Assembly: GCA_964035015.1 (NCBI GenBank)
Contig: OZ035998.1
Coordinates: forward strand, 29,125,529-29,189,528
Direction: 5' to 3'
DNA from: Corallium rubrum
Lineage: Eukaryota; Cnidaria; Anthozoa; Scleralcyonacea; Coralliidae
Length of the DNA: 64,000 nucleotides
The notes beneath the pieces were generated by a model that did not search any database, was not told where the DNA came from, and saw nothing but the letters and a program-made list of their open reading frames with translations. A program made the translations under genes and the position numbers. This document shows, piece after piece, positions 56,021 through 64,000 of this stretch; within the stretch, counting starts at the first letter, position 1, and each line of letters opens with the position of its first letter.

Positions 56021-57757
56021 CTAAATGGGGCCACCAAACATGTATGCGTGCCAGAGTTTCATCCGCACAATCCCTGGATGTGTTGCGTGTAGCTCATCTA
56101 AAACTAACCCTCTGAGTTTGACAGGAACGATCACTCTGCTTCCCCAAAGCAAACAACCATCTTCAACCGTTATTTCATTCCTTCTACAATGAAATGCCTG
56201 TAGCTCTGGAGGCGCCTGCTCTGGCCAGCCCTTCAGAGTGTACTCCAAGACTCGCGAAAGAATCGGATCCACCTGGGTGGCACGTCTTAACTGCTCTGCT
56301 GTTACTGGCATTGATTCTATTTGCATTGTGTTTACGGATTGGGCTTTAGTGGCAGACTCTGGACTGCTTGCCTTCAGTGGCAAGCGGGAAAGACAGTCTG
56401 CATTGGAGTGTTTATTTGTTGGTCGAAATTCTACTTCATAATCATGTGCTGACAAAAACATTGCCCATCGCTGCAAGCGTTCAGCAGCTAGGGTGGGAAT
56501 TCCTGTTTTTGGCCCTAATATTGTGGTTAATGGCTTGTGATCTGTCCGTATTTTAAATCTTTTTCCAAACAGATATTGATGAAACTTTTTCACTCCATGT
56601 ATGATCCCTAATGCTTCCTTTTCTACTTGAGCATAATTTCGCTCCGCGTTAGAGAGAGTCCTGGATGAAAATGCAATTGGGCGTTCCTCCCCATTGGCAA
56701 ATTTGTGGGATATGACCGCCCCAATACCATATGCCGATGCATCAGTGTCTAAAATGATTGGCAGTTTGGGATCATAATGAGTTAACAACGGTGCAGTGGC
56801 AATTTGTTGTTTCAATTTGTTAAATGCCTCATTTGCTTCCCCCGTCCATTTCCAATGAATTCCCTTTTTCAATAAATCGGTTAAGGGCTGTGCTGTCATG
56901 GAATGGTTTTGGACAAATTTTGAATAATAATTCAACATGCCTAAAAATGAGCGCAGCTCCTGAACATTTTTGGGGGTGGGAGCCTCAAAAATTGCTTTGA
57001 CTTTCCTGTTGGTTGTATGCAAGCCTGGTGCATTGATTAAATAACCTAAATACTCAACTGATGACTGCATGAACTTACATTTTTCCAGCTTAAGGCGCAA
57101 TTTTGCATTGCTCAGTCTGGTCAAAACCTCATTTAGGTGAACCAAATGACTATCATCATCTTGTCCCGAGACAAGGATGTCATCAACTCGACATACAACC
57201 ATGGGAATCCCTTGCAGTAGTTGCTCCATCTTAGATTGGAAAATGGCACTAGCTGGAGCTACCCCATACGGCAACCTAGTGGGCCTGTACAACCCCTTGT
57301 GAGTGTTTATGGTCACATACTCCCTAGAACCTTCATCTAACATTATCTGATTGTAGGCATTCTTTAAGTCTAACTTTGTGAACTTTTCACCACCACTCAA
57401 TTCTACAAACAAATCTTCTGCCTTGGGTAGAGGATGTTTGTCGACCTCTAGGTGTGGGTTTACCGTTACCTTGTAATCCCCACAGATTCTCACACTGCCA
57501 TCTGGCTTTAACACTGGGACTATGGGGGCTGCCCATTCTGAGTACACTATTTTCTCTACTACTCCTTGCCCTTCTAATCTTCCTAACTCTCTCTCTATCG
57601 GTTCACGCAGTGCATAAGGCACTGACCAAGGCTTGCAATATTTAGGCTTCGCTTCAGGCTTCACATGCAATTTAGCCTTTACATTTTCAAACATTCCTAA
57701 CTCATATTTGAATACTTCTTTATGCTTATCTAATATTTCATCAAGGTTGCTGGCCAC
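56021..57757 (-). pseudogene. Gypsy reverse transcriptase and RNase H (fossil)
   Basis: A 578-codon frame with RT blocks KLDLKNAYNQIMLDEGSREY, LPYGVAPASAIFQ and VDDILVSGQ. RNase H follows (ILDTDASAYGIGAVISHKF, EALGIIHGVKKFHQYLFGK, FKIRTDHKPL). It ends in the zinc-binding start of the integrase. The rest of the integrase lies at 40491-41371, beyond the nested insertion. Confidence 0.88.
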
Positions 57758-57817
57758 TCTCTTAATAGAGCCCCAAATGGCAATTTAATCTAATGCCATG
57801 CAACCAATTTCTTCCCA

Positions 57818-58740
57818 TCAATGAAGGACATTCAACAACAAAGGAACCAAGATTCTTGAATCTGTGTTCTCAATCTGAAGGCGATAAAGACCTTGCTGAA
57901 CGTTATCTTCGTCGTGGACGTCATCCTCGGTTTCATCGTCTTCATACACGTACTTCATCTCATTTTGGAATTTCCCTCTGCCCTTTGGCGGTCCTGGTGC
58001 TTCGTTTCGTCTGCCTGGCGCCTTGTTATCATAATCTCCGCGCTTCGACGGCTTTCGACACACGCGAGCGATGTGGCCCTGCCCGTTGCAGTTTCTGCAC
58101 CTTTCACTCTTGAATCTGCACTCCGAAGCTTTATGGTTTGTTTCGTTACAGCGCCAACAATTCACTGCCTTCGACAACCGGTTGACCAGCGCATCCTTCG
58201 AGTGATCGTCCTTGAGATGTTGGGCTTGCTTCGCTGCAGCCTCCATGCTTTGGGCTACTTCGACAGCTTTTGCCAATGTCAATTTGGCCTCCGCCAAGAG
58301 TCGTTTTTGTGTTGCCGTATCTCTCAAGCCACAGACTAAACGATCACGTAACGCTTCTTCGAGGAACTGACCGAACTGGCAATAGGTTGTGTGTTTTCGG
58401 AGTGTTGCACAATATTCGGCAACTGTCTCTGTTGCCAGCTGATTTCTCTTGTGAAATTTGAACCGTTCCGCAATGACCAACGGTTTCGGGTCGTAATGCT
58501 TGTTTAGCTTCTCCATTATCTCCTCAACTTGAGGTCAGACGGCTTTGTCGGTGCGGCTATGTCGCGTAACAAGTTATAGGTTTTGGGACCGACCACGGTC
58601 AGAAATGTAGCCACCATCTTCTTTGGCACTTCGATGTCGTTGGCGACAAAATATTGCCCAATTCGTTCGGCGTAGCTCGGCCATTCTTCTGGACTCCCTT
58701 CAAAAGGCTCTATCTTTCCGAGAGTACCACTGGATCCCAT
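57818..58740 (-). pseudogene. Gypsy gag region (fossil)
   Basis: Encodes a capsid-like part (FKFHKRNQLATETVAEYCAT, LEEALRDRLVCGLRD) and two CCHC zinc knuckles (CWRCNETNHKASEC and CRNCNGQGHIARVC), the nucleocapsid signature. It lies immediately downstream of the 5' LTR, as expected for the family. Fossil copy, broken. Confidence 0.85.
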
Positions 58741-58753
58741 CTTCGTCGCCAGT

Positions 58754-58931
58754 TATTGTGTATTCCAATTCTTTAATGATCAAACGTTTAATGACAGTTC
58801 CTACAGTTACAAGAAGATTGTTCGCTGTCTCTGACTGTTCGCTGTTCTGCTTCAACCTCATGGTCTCTGCTTAATCTGATTGGTTAACAAAACTCAACAC
58901 GTTACATATAAATTAACAATGAATAATTACA
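58754..58931 (-). repeat. Gypsy 5' LTR
   Basis: Partner of 40299-40477. On the minus strand it is followed by tggcgacgaagatg, the presumed primer-binding region, just before the gag start. Confidence 0.9.
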
Positions 58932-58984
58932 CCACCAACCAACATGACCGCTATATCTTTGTCCTTTAAATCTCAGGGGATTGA

Positions 58985-59260
58985 TTGCAACCCACCAATA
59001 CGTATTTTTGATTTCAATTATTGCTCTAGTACCTAAACAAGAGTTAGAACAAGCCTGTAAAATGTACTAAATAATGTTCTTATTTGCTTTTCACTAACCG
59101 GCCAGGCGGCCAACCATGTAAATTTGTAAACTTATATGTTTTTTTGATGAGGTTTTGTCTTGGGTTGCTTAACACTTTTTCATAACATGACTAGAATTGT
59201 CTACGTCATTTATGAAAATTATTAAGCTTAAAGTCAGGTATAGACCCTTTTAATAAGTGC
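58985..59260 (+). repeat. Segmental duplication, copy 2, right part
   Basis: Counterpart of about 33963-34200: cgtatttttg, attattgctc, agtacct, gcttaacactttttca, ctacgtcatttatgaaaatt. Followed at 59262-59330 by a small aagtgcgga...tccgcactt hairpin. Confidence 0.65.
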
Positions 59261-59344
59261 GGAGTACGTAATTTTCCGCACTTGACGTCATTTTCAGCCT
59301 TTTGAATTCTATTGAAAATATAGAAATGAAAACATACGACGTGC

Positions 59345-59790
59345 AGTCCCACGGCATCTTGAATAGCTAAGAAGCAATAGAAAAATGTTCGATGTAAAGA
59401 AAAAAGAAACCCTATGGCTTATTATATATATTTTGAATTATTTATACTTTGTCGGCTACCATGAAAATCCCGAAAGTAAACATAAAGGTAAGAAGTGGAA
59501 TGTGTTAGTAATGGGCATGTTTTATGTTAATTCAGGACTTGATTTACTGATAAATTTTACCGGCTATAGCTCGTATAGGCCCAGAATTTGGACGGCCTAC
59601 GTTTTAAGAAACGGGGAAAAATAATAAAAACCAATTTTAGACAATTTTAGAACTTCCAGAAATGTTTCCTATAAACTGTCCACAATTTCAAATCAGCCGG
59701 TAGGCTTGTAAATCGGGGCCTGTATAAATTCTTTCCAAGATGACTCCTTACAGATTTTGGCGGTAACTGGTTGTAAACCATATCTGCTAT
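59345..59790 (+). repeat. Dispersed duplicated segment, copy 2 (partner 18553-18990)
   Basis: Starts tcccacggcatcttgaatag. It contains a 79-codon frame at 59385-59624 (MFDVKKKETLWLIIYILNYL...) with a hydrophobic segment and a good splice-donor-like AAAG|gtaaga near 59487. The partner keeps the first about 34 codons with conservative changes. Gene fragment or repeat: undecided. Confidence 0.7.
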
Positions 59791-60359
59791 GTCATGAACT
59801 GAACAAAACCCTGCCTAGCATTGCATGAACGTCAACATCAGTCAGACTTTCTGCGTGTTCGACGGCGGGTGAAGATGGATAGAACATTAAATGATTGAAT
59901 TGTTAAATTAACGAATAAATCTATGGGCCCATTTAAACCGGAGAAAATAGGTCGCGATTTAAATAAGACACGTTTTATTTAAGTCGCGAACACACTCGTT
60001 TTGACGGTCATTTTCTAAATTGGTCGCGACTTATTTAAAACCGGCATCTTTATTAAGTAGCGAATTATTTTCTGCTATTTAAATGACCCTTATGAATGGA
60101 TAATTTATAGTTTGACGAATGGGTTAATAAGTTAATTTTGTTATATACCAAAGACTTTCGTTTGCCAAAGATGAAATCCTATTGATCAAATCATGGTCAC
60201 GTGTTGTTCAGCAAACTCAATGTTTCTTTCTGCCGAAGGAAACATTGCACTGTTTCCCTCTGACGTCAACAACGAACTGAACGAAGAACGAAACAGTGCA
60301 ATGTTTCCCCATGACGTCAGCTTTAATCATGCGTAGTTCACGTGAATACACAATGATTA
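59791..60359. other. No gene; two hairpins
   Basis: An inverted pair gtcgcgatttaaata / tatttaagtcgcga at about 59951-59997, and a second, ggaaacattgcactgttt / aaacagtgcaatgtttcc, at 60238-60307. Otherwise AT-rich and non-coding. Confidence 0.5.
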
Positions 60360-60541
60360 TTGGGTCATTCCAGAAAACATCCACACCTCCCCCACGGAGG
60401 AAATGTGAAGTTGACCCCCTCCCCCCTTCGGACATCCTAGTACATTTTACTATTATCAGAAGTAGATTTACCCCCCTCCCCTCCCCGGATGGCACAAATT
60501 TCCTCTGTGGGGGAGGTAATGGATCTTTTCTGGAATGACCC
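60360..60541. mobile_element. MITE, 182 bp, TIR GGGTCATTCCAGAAAA
   Basis: Left tgggtcattccagaaaa and right ttttctggaatgaccca are perfect inverted repeats, and the inner cctcccccac...gtgggggagg words also pair. An att trinucleotide flanks both sides if the repeat is taken to begin at ggg. Superfamily undetermined. Confidence 0.75.
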
Positions 60542-61082
60542 ATTGCATCAGATCAAGAACTTTGGACTCTTCAGAACATTTTGAAAACAAGAGCTGTTTC
60601 GAGCTTGTTTGGTACGAAATAATCCGTTTTCCAAAGGAAAGAATATCTATACATATCTTCAATATCTCCTGGATAAATTTAAAGCTTTTCTTTGTACTTG
60701 TTGAGTCTGGTGTATTTGTTTAGTTGAATTGAAATAACGAAGACAAAGTCAAAGTATTTTGGTAAGTCTTTTTGCCTTTTGCAAGTTTCGAGTCAACTTG
60801 GTATTTTATATTTTAAAAGTCTTTGGTATAAACGCTTGTTGACTTTTGCCTCGAGAAACATCGAGTTTTACGGTCCCACAGGAAAGCCCTCGGGTGACAT
60901 TGAAGCCTTCGCCGGGTCCGTAAAACTCGATGTTTCCTTCGGCGCCAGTCAACAAGTGTATAATATTCATCAGTTCATCACTTTACCAAGTTACCAATTT
61001 ACCATTTTCTTATTTACCAATGTACTGTACTAATGCACAAATTCACGAATTACCGATTTTATAATGTACATGACAAAGTTAC
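60542..61082. other. No gene; one inverted-repeat pair at about 60832-60956
   Basis: cttgttgactttt...gaaacatcgagttttacgg returns inverted as ccgtaaaactcgatgtttcc...gtcaacaag, giving about 125 bp that can fold back. The rest is unremarkable. Confidence 0.5.
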
Positions 61083-61330
61083 TGGATTCTGATTGGTTGA
61101 GAGGAGTGCAAATTAAATATCGTTAATTATATACCCTTCCGTAATCATGTTCAAATGCTGTAATTTGATTGGTGTAGAGGAGTGCGTTTTGAGCATTAAT
61201 TATATACCCTTCTGTAATCAGGCCCAAATGCTACAATTTCATTGGTTCAGAGGAGTGCGATTTATCATTAATCGCACTCTTGCTAGCTGTAATCGCACTC
61301 CTGTCTCAACCAATCAAAATAAGGCTTGTT
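61083..61330 (+). repeat. Three tandem copies of a 65-70 bp unit and a terminal hairpin
   Basis: Units start near 61083, 61155 and 61222 with t(g/c)attggtt(g/c)agaggagtgcg, and the first two share attatatacccttc(c/t)gtaatca. The third ends in a small hairpin (gagtgcgatttatcattaatcgcactc, split here by its loop) and an inverted aaccaatcaaaat. Confidence 0.6.
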
Positions 61331-61599
61331 GACAGGATTGACCAATCACAGTCCTGCATGCAAGGTGGTATGTTTTTGGATTTTCAAAAAAGATTAAAAA
61401 TGGAGGATTTTCAATATAAAATTTTTATTTGTATTATTTTAAAGTATACGTTTTGAAAATAATGTCGTGTCCCCAAAAGCTGAAAAAGAAAACGAGTTAG
61501 GTGGGAAACCAGAGACCTACAGCAACGTCTAAGAAACCTGTGCATAAATTTCAGAGATGGACGCAAGACTTTGGAACAGATGCTGCGCGGCGTCGGTCA
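61331..61599. other. No gene seen
   Basis: Short AT-rich intergenic stretch; nothing recognised. Confidence 0.35.
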
Positions 61600-62160
61600 C
61601 AACATTCGCCTTTATTAGTCATACGAACAATAACTTATTCTTATACGAATTATAAAGATAAGAGCCCAGCTCAAAATTCTTAAATGCAAAGCTATAAATA
61701 ACAAAGTCAAAACATTTTAAAATAAGTTTACTAACGTTTCGTTGCCAATCTTGCAACATCTTCAGAGTAATAATTGACAAGTGTGAAATTCTATCCATAT
61801 ATAAGTTATTTACATGTGAGAATAATTAATTAGAACGGCGAACCAATGAAAATTAAGGTGACGTAATAAACATAGGCTCAATATCCGGAAAAGGCAGAAT
61901 TAAAATAAGGAAAGAGGAATGGAAGAGACGTTTTCATTAAAAGAGGGTTTGAGTTTAGAAATAAGTAAACTTTCTCAAATGAGTAGTTCAAAATTAGAAG
62001 AAGAACGACAAGAAGAGATTATAGAAAAATCATTGGGAGAAACAGAGTGAAATTTTAGAAGAATGTGTTTGAATAGCAGAAGGCGAAACGGTTGTCAGTC
62101 TCTTTCCCGTTTTTTTTTGCGCTCTTATCTTTATAATTCGTTTACGTTTTCCCCGGAAAA
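61600..62160 (-). mobile_element. Penelope-like element fragment, 3' end
   Basis: On the minus strand, 62070-61920 encodes residues similar to the C-terminus of the element at 44608-45693 (NDFSIISS, FELLI, ESLLISKLKPSFNENV), but with a stop in that stretch. It continues into a terminal repeat with a hammerhead-like motif at 61731-61764 (CTGAAGA, T, GTTGC/GCAAC stem, GAAACGTTAG) and the end gagctgggctcttatcttta. The end word recurs inverted at about 62120-62145, so this copy also has inverted terminal sequence. Confidence 0.7.
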
Positions 62161-62789
62161 CTTATTCTTATATAATACTTAATATAACCATGCAGTAGTT
62201 ACGTTCTTCAGTAGTTAAGTTACTCGAGTGACGTTTCATATTTTTTAGTCATACGAACAATAATTTAAACGTATAATTATAACTTAAAGCTTATTGTGAC
62301 AATTAAAGAAATTGAAAAAGTTGAATGCAGGGTTTTTGTCTGAATTTAGTAATTGGGTTTTTTTGTCGGTGGGATTTTCATCGTCGGGGGTTTTGCCAGT
62401 GATTTTTTTTGTCATGGATTCAAAACAACGAGATTTGGCACTCCAGACGTTTTTCTATATTTTAGTCAATAAAGTAGCAACACTCGGTGAAAAATATGTT
62501 TGACAAATTTATACGTGCATGATTAACACGCTAAATACATATTTAAAAGGTATATACAAAACACGCTATAAAATAGAAACAACCAGTATTAAATTACTAA
62601 CATTTTTTGTTCTTCCCACTATACCGTATATAAATTTTAAAGAAAATAGCGGCCTGAAATTCGCATTTTTTGTGGACCATTGTTTGCATTTTTTACGGAC
62701 AAAGCATTAATCTTCAGTACATTTGTTATCGAAGCATTGAATGCATGAATGAATGCATGCCCGTGAGATCAGTGCGTAAACACCCAACT
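62161..62789. other. No gene seen
   Basis: AT-rich intergenic sequence. Confidence 0.4.
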
Positions 62790-63600
62790 AATAAACCGTG
62801 GATGGCATCAGACATAAACTGACAGAGAATAAATCAAGGCAACGGGCTTTCACTCGCGGTAACAAAGAACAGTATAACCGATTGTGTGTAAAAGTAACAG
62901 ATATTATTAGGAAAGCGAAAGCAAATTACTATAAAGACGATTCGAAGCTGAAACGTTTCGTACCTTCGATCCTGCGAAATGGTCTAAAGCTGTATATGCT
63001 TTGGTGGTGAAAATAATCAGCAAGATGGTCTAACTGCAATATCTAAAGAGGAAATCTTAATTGTTGCGGAAAAGTTACAGAAATTTTTTACTGATCCATG
63101 GAAAAACCTCAACACCACAAACAACCCTCAACTTAACGACGTAGAAGTACACCTTAAAGACTATATACCCACCCCCACTTCCGTATTGGTCAGGTAAGTA
63201 GCGCTCTAAGCCATCTCATTAAAGCTGCTGCACGATGCGATTTTTCTTGCAACTTGCAACAAATTTACATATGGAAAAAAAATCGCAAGTTGCAGGAAGG
63301 GTGTTACACGTTCAGCAACTTGCGATATTTGTTGTAAGTTGCAGCAAAAAGTAGAACCCATCCAACTTTTCTTGCAACTTGCAACACGGCAAAAATGACA
63401 AAATCGCAAGTTGCTATGCATGGGATGTTACACGGTGAGATTTTCCATGCAACTTACAACATTCAGTGATTTGTTGCAAGTTGCAAGAAAAATCGCATCC
63501 TGTAACAGCATCTTAAGGCATCGAAAGCCACGGGTGTTGATGGCGTTCCAGCATGGTTACTCAAATTAATAACGTTTCTCTCTGCGGTATACGCTATGAA
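62790..63600 (+). mobile_element. LINE fragment (RT N-terminal side), interrupted by a MITE
   Basis: Encodes, in changing frames, KPWMASD, SRQRAFTRGNKEQYNRLCVK, IRKAKANYYKDD, then ISKEEILIVAEKLQKFFTDP and, after the MITE, KASKATGVDGVPAWLLKL. These blocks are the connector between endonuclease and RT in CR1- and RTE-like LINEs, ending at the GPDG-type start of RT. The rest of the RT is not seen. It has frameshifts and is old. Confidence 0.7.
63223..63512. mobile_element. TTAA-flanked MITE, 290 bp, in the LINE fragment
   Basis: TTAA on both sides (63219-63222, 63513-63516). Terminal repeats of about 38 bp end in gatgcgatttttcttgcaac on the left and its complement on the right. gcaacttgcaac and its complement recur about four more times inside. 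Removing the element restores the LINE reading ...SHLKASKATGVDG. A piggyBac or Kolobok-type non-autonomous element. Confidence 0.8.
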
Positions 63601-64000
63601 TTGAGAATACCATTTAACAGTTTTCACCTAAACCGGATATTTTTGTTGTCAACGACAAGTACGTAATGAAAGAAGACTTTAGAAAGCGGGAGATGAAATT
63701 ATCAATAGCCACATGCATGTCCACAAGTTGCTCGGCAACTTTTCTGCAACTCCTTCTTATATGAGAAACATTTTTTTGAACTGGCAACTTTTGTAGCTGC
63801 AAGCGACTATTGCGAAATTTGGCATTTGTTCAGCAATTTTGACAATTTTATGCAACAATTATCTGTGTAAGCAAATTAAAAATTTACATTTTAAGTTTAT
63901 GCTTAATAATAAATAACTTCAGTCTAATTCACTCTAATGCAGTCTACATGGGTTATCCGAGAGTTATTAAAGTTTATGGTAAACTTTGTTTAACACCGGA
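63601..64000. other. No gene seen
   Basis: AT-rich sequence to the window edge, including a gcaactt-rich stretch near 63725-63800 that may be a remnant related to the MITE at 63223-63512. Confidence 0.35.

Larger units (their letters stand above)
40299..58931 (-). mobile_element. Gypsy LTR retrotransposon, fossil, split by nested DNA elements
   Basis: Minus-strand element with 5' LTR 58754-58931 and 3' LTR 40299-40477, each about 178 bp, and target duplication CCACC at 40294-40298 and 58932-58936. The primer-binding region follows the 5' LTR and a polypurine tract (ggagggaggag) precedes the 3' LTR. Parts: gag with zinc knuckles, RT-RNase H, and integrase. Four substitutions and one indel between the LTRs (about 2%) indicate a fairly young insertion. 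It is broken: one large insertion divides the integrase, and there are a few further breaks in gag-pol. Without the insertion it would be about 4.1 kb. Confidence 0.88.

Overview
This is a 64 kb piece of an AT-rich animal nuclear genome, poor in genes and crowded with transposons. The mix of elements points to a cnidarian, most likely an anthozoan such as a stony coral: a CR1/L2-type LINE with a 2A-like peptide, Penelope-like elements, a DIRS element, two 5S-rRNA-derived SINEs, a Gypsy element and many short inverted-repeat elements. Only one host gene is named with confidence. It is the first exon of ANKLE2 (LEM domain, viroplasmin-like fold, start of ankyrin repeats), on the minus strand at 3965-4807, with its first intron filling the left end. 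Two short minus-strand genes encode a signal peptide followed by a small, highly charged secreted protein (7310-7603 and 28961-29174). Two further exon-like stretches, at 18469-18570 and 25722-25850, are weak.

Layout: 1-5 kb, ANKLE2 exon 1 and intron. 5-13 kb, a small secreted-protein gene in a locally duplicated neighbourhood, two 5S SINEs, and three fold-back structures up to about 750 bp, two of them carrying a hammerhead-like motif. 13.3-16.7 kb, a 3.4 kb minisatellite of about 170 copies of a 20-bp unit with visible higher-order periodicity. 17-20 kb, quiet sequence with a 23-G run, a short telomere-like array and a MITE. 20.7-24.7 kb, a decayed LINE interrupted by a SINE palindrome with a 13-bp target duplication. 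26-28 kb, a TTAA-flanked fold-back element whose left arm is split by a 1.65 kb hAT-like element. 28-39 kb, one secreted-protein exon, several MITEs, a 1 kb tandem duplication full of AT microsatellites, and one copy of a segmental duplication.

39.1-59.3 kb is a deep nest. The second copy of the segmental duplication is interrupted by a hAT-like element and by a Gypsy element (LTRs 40299-40477 and 58754-58931, target duplication CCACC). The Gypsy integrase is split by a TA-flanked DNA element with CACT ends (41372-55854). That element is split by a second one of the same style (42467-54891). The second contains a Penelope-like element, a long-TIR element and, inside yet another inverted-repeat element, an apparently near-whole DIRS retroelement (48713-53682). 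This gives at least five, and probably six, levels. 59-64 kb holds dispersed repeats, a truncated Penelope-like element and a LINE fragment broken by a second TTAA-type MITE.

The genes show no pathway in common. What links the window is mobile-element history. The most unusual items are the nest itself, the recurring CTGANGA...GAAA motif at the tips of palindromes, and the minisatellite's higher-order structure. I found no convincing previously undescribed multi-gene system.
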